Source of the DNA: Chondrosia reniformis
Taxonomy: Eukaryota; Porifera; Demospongiae; Chondrillida; Chondrillidae
Length of the DNA stretch: 64,000 bases
Direction of reading: 5' to 3'
Assembly (NCBI GenBank): GCA_947172415.1
Contig: OX359196.1
Span: forward strand, 3,350,501-3,414,500
Shown here: piece after piece, positions 22,636-35,145 of the stretch
Numbering within the stretch: position 1 is the stretch's first letter
How the letters are laid out: every line of letters begins with the position of its first letter
Translations under genes and position numbers: made by a program
The notes under the pieces: model-generated
What the model was told of the DNA's origin: nothing
The model's input: the letters and a program-made list of their open reading frames with translations, nothing else
Databases searched by the model: none

Positions 22636-23544
22636 TTGCCCTTTGAGACTATTGTTTCCTCTATAAACTCCCCTACCTACCACCTATCCAGATATCTGGA
22701 AAATATCCTGTCACCTTTGTGGGGGAACACTCCTCACTTTGTGAGGAACTCGGAGGACTTTGTGAAGAAAATCAGGGGATTACAAGTAGAGAATGAAGAT
22801 AAGTTAATCACTTTTGATGTGAAGAGCTTGTTTACGAAGGTACCTATAGATCTCTCCTTACAGATCATTGATAGGAGGCTGAGGGAAGACAACACCCTAT
22901 CAGACTGGACCACTCTGGACCCTCCCACCATCACGATGCTCAAAGAACTCTGTCTTAGGACAATGTACTTCCAGCACGGTAACGAGTTCTTTGAGCAGAA
23001 GGATGGGGCAGCCATGGGCTCTCCTCTCTCTCCAGTGGTGGCAAACATCTTCATGGAAGAGTTTGAAAATGAAGCCCTCCAGGAGGCTGGCTCCAAACCT
23101 AGGCTCTGGCTATGTTATGTAGACGACACCTTTGTCATCTGTAGCCAAGGTAGGGATCAGCTAGAGGATTTTTTGTCTTTTCTTAATGGAAGACACGGAA
23201 ACATCCAGTTCACCATGGAGGAGGAGACAGATGGCTCTATCCCATTTCTTGACGTGCTAATGAAGACGAACAAAGGAAGTTTGAGTACATCCGTGTACAG
23301 AAAACCAACCCAAACGGATAGATACCTTCACTTCTCATCTCATCACCATCCTAGGGTGAAAGCTGGCATTGTCCTTTGCCTCAGGGAGAGAGCGGAGAAG
23401 ATTTGTGGTGCTGGATCCAGTGTCCTCCAAGAGGAAAAAGAGCACCTGAAAGGGGTACACCAGGCCAACGGATACCCCAGTAAGGTTGCTGCTAGGCAGG
23501 TGAAGAAGAGACAACGGAACCAGGGAAGTAGGGTAGATGGTTAA
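22636..23544 (+). pseudogene. PLE-B reverse transcriptase core
   Basis: RT with motif A LITFDVKSLFTKVPIDLSL, motif B GAAMGSPLSPVVANIFMEEF and motif C LCYVDDTFVICS (catalytic DD), then FTMEEETDGSIPFLDV and VYRKPTQTDRYLHFSSHHHP, the conserved PLE thumb. Frame junction upstream: the expected PLR-IVSS run is shifted (PFETIVSS), in both arm copies. The end runs into a stop before the endonuclease linker. The element would need its frames joined to act; as it stands it is dead. Confidence 0.8.
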
Positions 23545-23565
23545 TGTAAACTATTTATTCCATAT

Positions 23566-23814
23566 GTGAAAGGCCTCAGTGAAATGATCTCCAGAAGAGG
23601 CCAGAAGATGAACATTGAAACCATCTTCACAAAGCAGAGATCACTGAGGAGTATCATCTCTAGGCCAAACCAACCCCAGCCTACCATGGATATTAAAGGT
23701 GTCGTTTACCAGATCCCCTGTTCTAGTTGCCCTGCAGTGTACACTGGAGAAACTGGAAGAACGCTAAAAGTCAGGATGGCGGAGCACAAACGTGCCGTCA
23801 GGATGGGGATGTGA
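23566..23814 (+). pseudogene. PLE-B GIY-YIG endonuclease, N-terminal half
   Basis: Linker MKGLSEMISRRGQK then GIY-YIG: GVVYQIPCSSCPAVYTGETG and RMAEHKRAV. The YIG triplet reads YTG. GIY-YIG nicks the target in PLE integration. A one-base loss in a G run (about 23,808) shifts the frame; the right arm shares this loss, so it predates the arm duplication. Confidence 0.75.
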
Positions 23815-24098
23815 ACAATGGCTTAGCTGTTCACTCCCTAAAAACCGGCCATCCAATTGAGTGGAGCCAAGCCAGAGTGGTGGAGAGGGAAGAGAACTGG
23901 TACAAAAGAAGAATTAAGGAAACCCTGAAGATCCAACAATGTCAGGTAAGAATGAACTTAGATCAAGGATTTGTACTAAGAAGTGGTTGGAAACCCTTTT
24001 TTATGAATACTCCCTTCACCTCTGATTCCTCCGGAAATGACGTAACCGATGACACCACTGATGAGGTAATCGAAAATGGCGGGAAAAAATGCCTATAA
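23727..24098 (+). pseudogene. PLE-B GIY-YIG C-terminal half, shifted frame
   Basis: From about 23,812 this frame continues the endonuclease: DVNNGLAVHSLKTGHPIEW, then RRIKETLKIQQCQVRMNLDQG. The part before 23,812 is out of frame and not coding. C-terminal residues overlap the 3' pseudo-LTR. Confidence 0.7.
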
Positions 24099-24125
24099 AT
24101 GAAGACACCTTGAAGACCACCACAA

Positions 24126-24157
24126 GGCACTGAAGAAGACCCCCAGAGTCGAAAGAT
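24126..24157 (+). other. PLE-B 3' hammerhead, broken by deletion
   Basis: CTGAAGAAGACCCCCAGAGT followed by CGAAA, then directly GATGAACC. Compared with 50,316-50,420, about 65 bp are missing between GTCGAAA and GTCAAAA, removing stem III and the cleavage site. The right copy (about 47,690) shares the deletion. Confidence 0.65.
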
Positions 24158-24172
24158 GAACCTTTACAAAGA

Positions 24173-24262
24173 CTGTATGTACTAGTTGTGTGTACTAGTT
24201 ATATGTACTAGTTGTATATACTAATTGTATATATTATTTGTATGTACTAGTAAGTAGTTGCA
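24173..24262 (+). repeat. Short 13-bp satellite block
   Basis: About 90 bp between PLE-B and a PLE-A fragment, mirrored at 47,580-47,665. Confidence 0.85.
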
Positions 24263-24637
24263 TGAAAAATCTAAGATACCATTTTCCTACATGCTATATG
24301 CCTATTCTGTGAAAAGAGCCTATAGGGGAACTAAACCTAAAGAGAGCTTTAGATGAAGATACAGTAGTCTTTTCTTCCTTCTTTTCCCTTCTTTCATCTT
24401 CTTCTCCACTGGGTCAGACAGCCGTTTCTGGGAATTCCACCCTTCATCAGTGATCCTGGGAGTCTTTGTCTTTTTCTTTATCTTGATCTTCTGTGAATCC
24501 TCGGCTCACCATGCTAAATCTAGGGGCCTTATATACACTATTTTGGTGCCAAAAGTTAAATAAGGTGTTAACTAAGACACATGATGAAATTTAATTTTAT
24601 GAAAGGAATGTAGGTCCAATTAACTTTTATGTATTAA
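24263..24637 (-). mobile_element. PLE-A 3' fragment
   Basis: Complete 3' end (GAAAAATCTAAGATACC on the plus strand) through hammerhead and promoter to CAATTAACTTTTATGTATTA; no coding. Mirrors 47,215-47,579. The palindrome is altered (GGTGCC). Confidence 0.8.
24411..24456 (-). ncRNA. Hammerhead-like ribozyme of PLE-A
   Basis: Same 46-nt motif as at 8,488, with CTGATGA, GAAAC and GTC all intact. Confidence 0.7.
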
Positions 24638-27133
24638 TGTACTAGTTATATGTACTAGTTGTTTGTAGTAGTTGTTTGTACTAGTTGTAAGTTCTGGTTT
24701 TATATACTAGAGACTAGTTGTATATACTTGTTGTATGTACTAGTTATATGTACTAATTGTGTTATTGTTGTATGTACTGCTTGTATACACTACTTGTATG
24801 TACTAGTTTATATGTGCTAAGTATATGTTCTAATTGTATGTACTAATTGTGTGTAATTGTTGTATGCACTAGTTATATTTACTAGTTGTAGTTGTATACA
24901 GTAGAAACTAGTTGTATGTACTACTTGTATGCACTAGATGTATGTACTAGTAACATTCTGCATTTAATAATTGTATGTACTAGTTGTATGTGGTAGTTGT
25001 ATGCACTAGTAAGTAGTTGCATGTTATAGTTATATGTACTAATTGTAGGTTCTAGTTATATGTTCTAGTTGTATGTATTAGTTGTATGTAGTGATATGGA
25101 CTAGTTGTATGTACTAGTTGTATATACTTGTTGTATGTACTAGTTATATTTACTAGTTGTATTGAATAATTGTGGGTACTAGTTATATGTACTAGTAAGT
25201 CGTTGCATGTACTAGTTATACGTATTTGTTGCATGTACTAGTTGTATGTACTAGTAACACCTGTATTTACTAATTAGAAGTACTAGTTGTATGTAATAGT
25301 TGTAATTATTTATATGTACCAGTTGTATGTACTAGTTGTGCGTAATTCTTCTATGTACTAGTTATATGTATTAGTTGTATGTACTACATTTATGAACTAG
25401 TTATATGTAGTAGTTGTATGTACTAGTTGTATGTTCTAGTTGTATGTGCTAGTAACTAGTTGTATGTACCAGTTGTATGTACTAGTTCTATGTACTAGTT
25501 TTATGTACTAGATGTATGTACCAGTTGTAGATACTTATAGGTACTACTTGAATGTACTAGTTGTGTGTATGTTTTGTATGCTAGTTATATTTATTGGTTG
25601 TAGTTACTAGTTGTATGTACTAGTTGTATGGACTAGTTTTATGTACTAGATGTATGTACTAGTTGTATTTACTTATAGGTACTACTTGAATGTACTAGTT
25701 GTTTGTATTTTTTGTATACTAGTTATATTTACTGATTGTAGTTCCTAGTTTAATGTACTAGTTGTATGAACTGGTTGAATGTACTATAATAGTTGCATGT
25801 ACTAGTTGTATGTACTAGTTGTATGTAGTTATATGTAATAATTGTATGCATATACTAGTTGTGTTTATATAATTGTTTATGTAGTATATAGTTATATGTA
25901 GTAGATGTATTTACTAATTGTATGTAATAGTTGTATGTACTAGTTGTATGTAATTATATGTACTAGTTGTATTTACGAGTTGTGTGAAATTGTTGTATGT
26001 ACTAGATATATGTACTAGTTGTATGTACTAGCTGGATGTACTAGTTATATATACTTATTGTATGTACTAGTTGTATATACTAGTTGTTTGTACTAGTAAC
26101 CAGTTGATTGTAACTGTTGTGCCAACTAGTTCTATGTAATAATTTTATGTACTAGTTTTGTGAAATTGATGTATGTACTAGATATATGTATTACTTGAAT
26201 GTACTACCTGTATGTACTAGTTGTATGTACTAGTTATATGTACTAGTTGTATGTACTAGTTGTAGGTACTAGTAACTAGTTATATGTACTAGTTCTATAT
26301 ACAAGTTGTGTGAAATTGTTGTATGTATAAGTAATATGTACTAGTTGTATATACTAGTTATATGTACTAGTTGTATGGATATACTAGCTGTATGTATTTG
26401 TTATATGTACTAGTTGAATGGATTTACTAGCTGTATGTACTAATTATATGTACTAGTTCTATGTACTAGTTTTATAAACTAGTAACTAGTTGTATGTACT
26501 AACTGTGTGTACTAGTTTTATGTAGTTATATGTATTACTTGTATGTACTAGTTGCGTGTACTTTTTGTATACTGATTTACTAGTTGTAGTAACTAGTTTT
26601 ATGTACTATGTTGTATGTACTAGTAGCTAGTGTTATGTACTAGTTGTATGAACTAGTTGTATGTACTAGTTGTATGTACTCGTTATATGTACTAATTGTA
26701 TGTAGTAATTGTGTGGAATTGTTGTATGTACTAATTATATTTACTCATTGTATTTACTAGTTGTATGTACTAGTTTTATGTACTAGTAACCAGTTGTATG
26801 TACTACTTTTATGTACTAGTTGTATGCACTAGTTATATTGTTATTATTATAGTTATATGTACTAGTTCTATGTACTAGTTTTATAAACTAGTAACTAGTT
26901 GTATGTAGTAACTGTGTGTACTAGTTGTATGTAGTTATATGTACTACTTGTATGTACTAGTTGCGTGTACTTTTTGTATACTGATTTACTAGTTGTAGTA
27001 GCTAGTTTTATGCACTATGTTGTATATACTAGTAGCTAGTTGTATGTACTAGTTGTATGAACTAGTTGTATGTACTAGTTGTATGTTCTAGTTGTATGAA
27101 CTAGTTGTATGTACTAGTTGTATGTACTAGTTA
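24638..27133 (+). repeat. 13-bp satellite block
   Basis: TACTAGTTGTATG orientation. The first 530 bp match 3,843-4,368, then continue collinearly past TTGAATAATTGTG where the other copy is inverted. Two similar about 250-bp tracts before 27,130 (26,440 and 26,850 on) suggest local duplication. Mirrors 44,698-47,214. Confidence 0.9.
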
Positions 27134-28240
27134 TATTATTATTATTATTATTATTATTATTGTTGATTTAAGTGCATCATGTGCTGGATGCACACTAGGG
27201 CTATATTGCCCCATGTGGCACTGTACAAAGAGTAATGAAACATTCATTCAGGTTAAACATGGATAAACACAATCCTTATAACTTCTAATTCATCCCCTCC
27301 CAACAACCCTATCTTGAGCTCGAAATTTTCCCTGAGAGAATTGTTTATTCATGATCAGCCCCTCAATTCTCCAAAATCTATGGTTCCATTTCGACTCCAA
27401 TTCCATCAGCAGTTCCTCCTTTCCTTTGAGCTCATACCACCAAATATCCTTTCCCCCTCTTCTTTTGAAAGCCTTACCACGCTTAACTGTCTAGCTTTTT
27501 TCCAGCCATAATAGGTAGCAGCCTCCCTCTGGACTTGACTATCAAGCATTGATCTACCCGTTCCCTTAATTTCCTTATCTGCTGCCGTGGAATGGTTTTT
27601 TGCAATTCTTCTCTCCTTAGACTAGTCAATCGTGATGCAACAGTGCTGACGCTTTGAGTTCCTACATCTTCATGCATGTACTTCGGACCACAAGAAGACT
27701 CTGGACTCTCTATCCTGTCATCATTCCCATTCATCTTGATTTCTTGCAATTTGGTCAGTATCTGCTTTAGCTGCTCTATTTCATCTTCCCTAGCTTCAAT
27801 CCTACTTGCAAGCCTACTCACTCTTTGTTCTGCATCTTCTTTAAGGGTGGCAATTTCTTCCTTCAATTGAGCTACTTCATTCAAATGGATATCCTCATTA
27901 TCAATAAACCTTTGAACAACCATCAGCTTCCTTATAGCATAGAAGAAACAGAGGAAATGGACATCTTCCTGGGCAACGACTACCTGCGCAATTTTGTAAC
28001 ATGAAGGATGCGACCAACTACTACAGGTCTCACATTGAAGCCAATCCTTTCTATCTCTTGCTTCTGACTCCCTATTTCTCCCGCAAATGCACCTTATTAC
28101 GTCCACTTTACTCGGTATTTTTGCCGACTGCCGTATTATTAATATATCATCACTTGGAGCCATCAAACTCTCCCTTCGCACTCGAACTGGTGTTACAACA
28201 TCCTTAGCAAGGCTTTTACCAGGCACATTACCGCCATTAT
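27134..28240 (-). mobile_element. PHD-finger retroposon, copy 2
   Basis: Same structure and ends as 18-1,126: (AAT)n tail at 27,134-27,165, 3' region, ORF. It also shares the right-hand flank from AGTACCAGTTGTAAGTAC, so it is a segmental duplicate. Copy 3 (43,717) is its mirror partner. Confidence 0.75.
27483..28226 (-). pseudogene. PHD/coiled-coil ORF1-like protein, frameshifted
   Basis: Matches 174-1,112 through the PHD finger (CICG, CETC, HPSC; last ligand also Tyr) and coiled coil. After QIRKLRE it leaves the frame because one C is missing from a CCCC run near 27,565, giving a spurious ending VDQCLIVKSRG. The remaining C-terminal part is readable in another frame down to about 27,290. 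About 247 codons stay open; probably non-functional. Confidence 0.7.
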
Positions 28241-30466
28241 AAGTACCAGTTGTAAGTACTAATTGAATGAACTAGTTGTATGTACTAGTAAGTAATTGCA
28301 TGTACTAATTGTATATAGTAGTTGAATGTACTAAATGTATGTACTAGTAATAATCTATATTTACTAATTGTATGTACTAGTTGTATATACTAGCTGTATT
28401 TAGTTATTTGTACTTGATGAATGTACAAGTTGTGTGTAATTGTTGTATGGACTAGTTATATGTACTATCTGTATGTATTAGATGTGTGTACCTGTTGTAT
28501 GTACTAGTTATATGTACTAGATCTATGTACTAGCTGAATGTACTAGTTATATGTCGTAGTTGTTTGTACTAGTTGTATGTACTCGTTGTAAGTAGTAGTT
28601 GGATGTACTAGTGGTATGAACTAGTTGTAGGTGCTAGTAACTAGTTATATGTACTAGATCTATGTACTAGTTCTATGTACTAGTTTTGTGTACTAGATGA
28701 ATGTACTAGTTGCATGTACTTATAGGTACTACTTATATGAACTAGTTAGGTCCATTTTTTATTTGCTAGTTATATTTACTGGTTGTAGTTACTAGTTTAA
28801 TGTACTAGTTGTATGTACTGCTTGTATGTTCTATTAACTAGTTATATGTAATAGTTCTATGTACTAGTTATATGTAGTACTTGTATGTAGTAATTGTATG
28901 TACTAGTTGTAAGTACTAGTAAGTGGTTGCATGTACTAGTTGTATATACTAGTTAAATGTACTAAATGTATGTACTAGTAACAATCTGTATTTACTAATT
29001 GTATGTACTGGTTATATGTACTAGCTCTATGTTCTAGTTGTAGTACTAGTTGTATGTACTATATAGTTATATGTACTGGTTATATGTACTAGTTATTTGT
29101 ACCACTTGTGTGTACTTGTTGTATTTACTTTTTGTATGTACTAGTTGTGTGTAGTTATATATATGTACTAGTTGCGTGCAATTGTTGTATGTACTAGTTG
29201 TATGTATTAATTGTAAGTGCTAGTTGTATGTACTAGCAAGTAGTTTGATGTAATTGTTATATGTACTGGTTGTATGTGCTAGTTTTATATAGTAGGGGTA
29301 TGTACCAGTAACAATCTGTATTTACTAGTTGAATGTACTAGTTGTATGTACTAGTTGAATGTAGATATATGTACTAGTTGTATGTACTCGTTGAGTGTAA
29401 TTGTTGTTCGTACTAGTTATTTTTACTATATAGTTGTAGTTACTAGTTCTATGTACTAGTTTTATGTACTACTTGTATATACTAGTAGCTAGTTGCAAGT
29501 ACAAGTTGTATGTACTAGTTCTCTGTACTAGTTATATGTACTAATTGTATGTATTAGTTATATATAGTAGGTGTGTGTACCAGTAACAATCCGTATTTAC
29601 TAGTTGTATGTACTAGTTGTATGTACTAGTAACTAGTTGTATGTACTAGTTGTATGAACTAGTTCTATGTACTAGTTTTATGTACTAGCTGTCTGTACTA
29701 TTTGTGTGTACTAGTTGTATGTACTAGTTGTGTGTAAATTGTGTATCTACTAATTATATTGACTAGTTGTAGTTAATAGTTATGTCTACTAGTTCTATGT
29801 ATTCGTAACCAGTTGCATGTACAACTGTATTTACTAGTTATATGTACTAGTTGTATGTAGTAGTTGTAGGTACTAGTTTTGCGAAATTGATGTATGAACT
29901 AGTTTTATATACTAGTTGTATGTACTAGCTGTATTTACAAGTTATATGTACTAGTTCTATGGACTAGTTGTGTAAAACTGTTGTATGAACTAGTTATGTG
30001 TATTAGTTGTATGAAATAGCTGTATGTACTAGTTATATATACTTGTTGTATGTACTAGCTGTATGTTCTAGTTGTATGCAGTTATATATACTACTTGTAT
30101 GTACTAATTGTGCGTATTTTATTGTATACTAGTTACCAGTTTTATGTACTAGTTGAATGTTCTAGTAGCTAGATATATTTACTAGTTCTATGTACTAGTT
30201 CTATGTACTTGTTGTAAGCACTAATTTAATGTACTAGTAACAATCTGTATTTACTAACTGTATGTACTAGTTGTATGTACTAGTTGTATGTACTAGTTGT
30301 ATGTACTAATTTTATGCAGTAGTGGTAAGTACTAGTAATTAGTTGCATGATACCGGTTATTTGTAATAATTGTATGAACTAGTTGTAGATACTAGGTGTA
30401 TGCACTAGTAACAATCTGTATTGAATAATTGTATGTACTAGTTGTAGGTACTAGTTGTATATATAC
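28241..30466 (+). repeat. 13-bp satellite block
   Basis: TACTAGTTGTATG orientation; direct duplicate of block 1 (1,127 on). The segment around GTAAGCACTAATTTAATG at 30,214 recurs at 33,729, 3,515 bp away. Confidence 0.9.
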
Positions 30467-31244
30467 TAGAGAAAAATAAAAATTTTCTACAAAAATAGTG
30501 AAGATGTAGGGATGGCACAAAAAGCCCAGAAACAAGAAAAGGATGTTTCACATTGAAGCATTAGCTATATGCATGAATCATACAACACCCTTGCTTGTAG
30601 GATTCATGTATATAGCTAATGCTTCACTGTGTAACAACTAATTCTTGTTTGTGGGCTTTTTGTGCCATCCCTACATCTTCACCATTTTTGTAGAAAATTT
30701 TTATTTTTCTCTAGTTTCTGTACTTTTTATGGAGCATAAGCTAGGAATTCGATTGTATCATTTAAACCCATTTTGGTTTTGCAATCTTCGACTGAATATA
30801 ACGTCATTAAAATGGCGAATTTATCGAGGCCTTGACTCTGGGGCCATGAAAACCGTCATACTCAATAATAGCGTTATCGCTCTCGCTTCTACAAAAGAAT
30901 ACAGATTGGAAAATTTGCAATAGTTTTGTTTAACAATTAGTCCGAAAGCTTATATAGTTTTTAAGTTATGGCTGGCGAAGAAGAAGAAGAAGAATAATAA
31001 TAATAAGAAGTAGAAGAATATGTAGAAGACGAAAATGGAAATTTTTAAGGTTTATAATTTTGCCAGTGGGAGATATTCGCTTGCTTTGAAGGTCTATTTA
31101 GAGTGTGTATATTGTATAATTAGCTATACATAGCCTTGTTTTGTTGATTTTCGGCCTATTTCGGGATTTTGCTCCTATACCGATGTATGGGGAAAACGAA
31201 AAAAACGCGTCATCCCTACGTAGGGAGTACTACCGTACTCCCTG
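30467..31244. mobile_element. Foldback element FB2, left copy, one arm truncated
   Basis: Related to FB1 but a distinct subfamily, ending in GTACTACCGTACTCCCTG. The right arm (about 30,610-31,244) is complete; the left arm begins only at CTAGAGAAAAAT, joined to satellite at a shared ACTAG. The loop contains CATACAACACCCTTGCTTGT as in FB1. No transposase; the 92-codon frame at 30,645 is uninformative. Confidence 0.75.
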
Positions 31245-34200
31245 ATAATTATATGTACTAGTTGTATGTACTAGTTGTGTCACATTGTTGTATGCACTAG
31301 TTATAAGAACTACTTGTATGTACTACTTATATGTACTAGTTGTATGTACTAGTTGTGTCACATTGTTGTATGCACTAGTTATAAGAACTACTTGTATGGA
31401 CTACTTATATGTACTAGTTGTGTGTACTAGTTGTATGTATTCGTTGGATGTACTAGTGACTATTTGTATGTACAAGTTGTATGTACTAGTTCTCTTTATT
31501 AGATTTAAGTACTAGTTGTGTGAAATTGTTGTATGTACTAGTTATGTGTACTAGTTGTATGAAATAGCTGTATGTAGTAGTTATATGTACTAGTTGTATG
31601 GATTAGTTGTATGGACCAGTTCGTATGTACTAATAACTAGTTTTATGTACTAGGTTTGTGTACTATTTGTATGTACTATTTATACTTACTAGTTGTTTGT
31701 ACTAGTTGTGTGTAAATTTTGTATCTACTAATTATATTGACTAGTTGTAGTTAATAGTTATATGTACTAGTTCTTTGCATTAGAAACTAGTTGTATGTAC
31801 AACTTGTATGTACTATTTGTATGTACTAGTTATATCAACTGGTTATATTTACAAGTTCTATGTCCTAGTTTTAGAACTAGTTGTATGTAGAATATAGTTG
31901 AAGGTACTGGTTGTACGTACTAATTGTATGTACCAGTTGTATGTGCTTGTTGAGTTTACTAGTTGTATGTATATACTAGTTGTATGTAGTTATATATACA
32001 CACTGGTTTTGTGTACTAGTTGTGTGCAATTGTTGTATGTACTAGTTATATGTACCAGTTGTATGTACTAGTTGAATGTAGTTATATATATGTACTAGTT
32101 GTGTGTACTAATTGTATGTATATACTAGTTGTATATACTAGTTATATGTATTAGTTGTATGTACTTATCTGTACTAGTTTAATGTACTAGGTGTGCGTAC
32201 AAGTAGGTAGAAGCATGAACTAATTGTATATAGTAGTTCTATGTACTAGTTTTATGTACTAGTTGTATGCAGAAGTTGAATGTACTAGTAGTATGTACTA
32301 GTAACTATCAGTGTACACTAGTTGTATGTACTAGTTGTTGGAACTAGTTGTATGTAGTTATATGTACTACTTGTAAGTACTAGTTGTGGGTATTTTTTGT
32401 GAGTATTAGTTAAATTTACTAGTTTGAGTTACTAGTTTTATGTACTAGTTGTATGTCCTAGTTGCATGTACTAGTAACTAGATGTATGTACTTGTTGTAT
32501 GTACTAGTTGAATGTACTAGTTGTATGGACTAGTTGTATGTGCTAGTTGTAGGTACTAGTTTTATGTACTTGTTGTTGATGTGTTCTAGTAAGTAGTTGT
32601 ATGCACTAGTTATATGTACTAGTTGTATGTACTAGATGTATGTAGTAGTTGTATGTATTAATATTAAGTATTAGTTGTATATACTAGTAATTAGTTACAT
32701 ATACATATTGTCTGTACTAGTTGTATGAACTAGTTGTATGTACTAGGTGTATGAATTACTAACAATCTGTATTAACTAGTGGTAAGTACTAGCTGTATCG
32801 ACAATTTGGATGCAGTTATATGGACTAGTTGTATGTACAAGTTGTGTGTAAATGTTGTATCTACTTTTATATGTACTAGTTGTATGTACTAGCTGTATGT
32901 ACTAGTTATATATACTTGTTGTATGTACTAGTTGTATGTACTAGTTGTACACACTAGTAACTAGTTGTATGTATTAGTTGTATATACATGTTGTATGTAC
33001 TTGTTCTAAGTATTAGTTTTACGTACAAGCTGTATGTACTAGTTGTAGTTACTAGTTGTATGTACTAGTTGTATGTACTAGTTGTAGGTACTAGTATCTA
33101 GATGTATGTATTAGTTGTATGTACTAGTTGTATGTCCTACTTGTATGTACTATTGGGTAGTTGCATGTACTATTTATATGTACTATTTGGATGTACTAGT
33201 TATATCAACTGGTTATATTTACAAGTTCTTTGTCCTGGTTTTAGAACTAGTTGTATGTAGTATATAGTTGAAGGTACTGGTTGTATGTGCTTGTTGACTT
33301 TACTAGTTGTATGTACTAGTTGTTTGTAGTTATATATACGTACTGGTTTTGTGTACTAGTTGTGTGCAATTGTTGTATGTACTAGTTTTATATACTAGTG
33401 GTATGTACTAGCTGTATTTACGAGTTATATGTACTAGTTCTATGGACTAGTTGTGTGAAATTATTGGATGTACTTGTTATGTGTATTCGTTGTATGAAAT
33501 AGCTGTATGTACTAGTTTTATATACTTGTTGTATGTACTAGCTGTATGTACTAGTTGTATGCAGTTATATATACTACTTGTATGTACTAATTGTGTGTAT
33601 TTTATTGTATACTAGTTAAATTTACTAGTTGTAATTACCAGTTTTATGTACTAGTTGAATGTACTAGTAGTTAGATATATTTACTAGTTCTATGTACTAG
33701 TTCTATGTACTAGTTCTATGTACTTGTTGTAAGCACTAATTTAATGTACTAGTAACAATCTGCATTTACTAATTGTATGTATTAGTTGTATGTACTACTT
33801 GTATGTACTACTTGTATATACTTGCTTTATGTAGTAGTTGTATGTACTAATTTTATGTAGTAGTGGTAAGTACTAGTAATTAGTTGCATGTACCGGTTAT
33901 TTGTAATAATTGTATGAACCAGTTGTATGTACTAGTTGTGTGACATTGTTGTATGTACTAGTTATATATAGTACTTGTAGGCACTAGCTGTATATACTAC
34001 TTATATGTACTAGTTGTATGTACTAGTTGTATATCCTAGTTGTATGAACTAATCGTAAGTAGTAGCTGTTTGAACCAGAGTTATGTAGTTATATGTACTA
34101 CACGAGTGTACAAGTTGTGTAAAATTTGTGTATGTACTTGTTATATATACTAGTGGTAGTTACTAGTTGTACGTACTAATTGTATGTACTTGTAACTAGA

Positions 34201-34396
34201 TATATGTACCAGTTGTATATACTAGTAACTAGATATATGTATTAGTTGTATGTACTAGTAACTAGATATATCCATAGTTCTATGTACTAGTTGTATGTAC
34301 TAGTTGTATGTACTAGTTTTATGTACTTGTTGCATGTACTAGTTGTATATCCTAGTTGTATATATGGTCTAGTTAGTAGTTGTATGTACAAGTTAT
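31245..34396 (+). repeat. 13-bp satellite block
   Basis: TACTAGTTGTATG orientation. A 96-bp tandem repeat lies at about 31,260-31,400. The stretch 33,380-33,990 repeats 2,330-2,920. Ends with PLE-C's left target duplication TATGTACAAGTTAT (34,383-34,396). Open frames here are translated satellite. Confidence 0.9.
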
Positions 34397-34460
34397 CTTT
34401 GGAATGGTACATCCTTCAACTTTTGAGTGTTAAAAAACGCAGTTGTTTTTTTTAATTCTT

Positions 34461-34500
34461 GGTCAGACGTTTCGACCCTGGGGGTCTTCCTCAGTGACTG
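34461..34500 (-). ncRNA. Hammerhead-like ribozyme, PLE-C 3' pseudo-LTR
   Basis: Minus strand: CAGTCA, CTGAGGA, GACCC/GGGTC, GAAAC, GTC cleavage triplet, TGACC pairing with the upstream GTCA. Stem III is the minimal ACGT. Confidence 0.6.
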
Positions 34501-34527
34501 ATGGTTGAGTGGAAGAATTGCCTCTAT

Positions 34528-35025
34528 TTATAGAGGATTTTTCCCGCCATTTCCACTTCCTGTCATGTGACCCTCAGCAGAATGAGAAAAACAGGAAGTA
34601 TGAATATTAAATCGTCTCCAGGCTTGATGTAACACAATGCCTTGATCTAAATTCATTCTCACCTGACTCCTCTGGATCCTGATGGCTTCTTTGACCCTTC
34701 TCCTTTTCCAGTGGGTTTCCCTGTCTGTAATCTTGGCCTTGTCCCAAGCAATTGAGTGGCCAGTCTTGAGGGAGTGAACAGCTATACCGTTGTTCACATC
34801 CCCCATCCTGACTGCTCGCTTGTGTTCTGCCAATCTCACTTTCAGGGTCCTTCCAGTTTCACCAATGTAGACTGCAGAACACTCAGAGCAAGGAATTAGG
34901 TAAACTACACCCTTGATATCCATAGGTGGTTGTGGCTGTTTTGGTTCGGATAAAACGGTTCTCAGTGATCTCTGCTTGGAGAAAATGGTCTGGATACCCA
35001 TTTTTCTACAGCTTTTGTCGATCAT
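34528..35025 (-). pseudogene. PLE-C GIY-YIG endonuclease
   Basis: 165 codons. GIY-YIG domain at residues about 38-75: GVVYLIPCSECSAVYIGETG, then VRLAEHKRAV with the conserved Arg and His. YIG is intact, unlike PLE-B. It continues DVNNGIAVHSLKTGHSIAWD, RRRVKEAIRIQRSQVRMNLDQ and ends GGKNPL. In the element this is the C-terminal endonuclease that opens the target. It is separated from the RT by a short out-of-frame stretch (about 35,026-35,145), so the polyprotein is broken. Confidence 0.8.
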
Positions 35026-35145
35026 CTCACTGAGTCCCTTTATATATGGAATAAAGAGTTTGTGTTTACACTCATCCTCACTCCCCTTAGTCTGCCTTCT
35101 CCTGTTGAGCAGTCTGTGAGCCTCCCATTTAGGGTATCCATTAGC

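Larger units (their letters stand above)
21381..24172 (+). mobile_element. PLE-B, left copy, with inverted terminal pseudo-LTRs
   Basis: Penelope-like element of about 2.8 kb encoding RT then GIY-YIG. The first about 250 bp are the inverted complement of the 3' end (CCGGAAATGACGTAACCGATGAC motif class at both ends), the pseudo-LTR arrangement known for PLEs. The 5' pseudo-LTR keeps a hammerhead motif on the minus strand; the 3' one lost its second half. Right-arm copy: 47,666-50,464. Confidence 0.85.

Noticed and set aside
30645-30923. Open frame in FB2 (also 41,398-41,754)
   Set aside because: No recognisable domain; runs into satellite in the second case.
31285-31515. Repetitive Cys/Tyr/Val-rich open frames in satellite (also 4,248, 5,555, 10,370, 25,052, 36,972, 40,340, 46,606)
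   Set aside because: They are translations of the 13-bp satellite, with LVVCTSCMY-like repeats that follow the DNA period. No start context, domain or codon bias.
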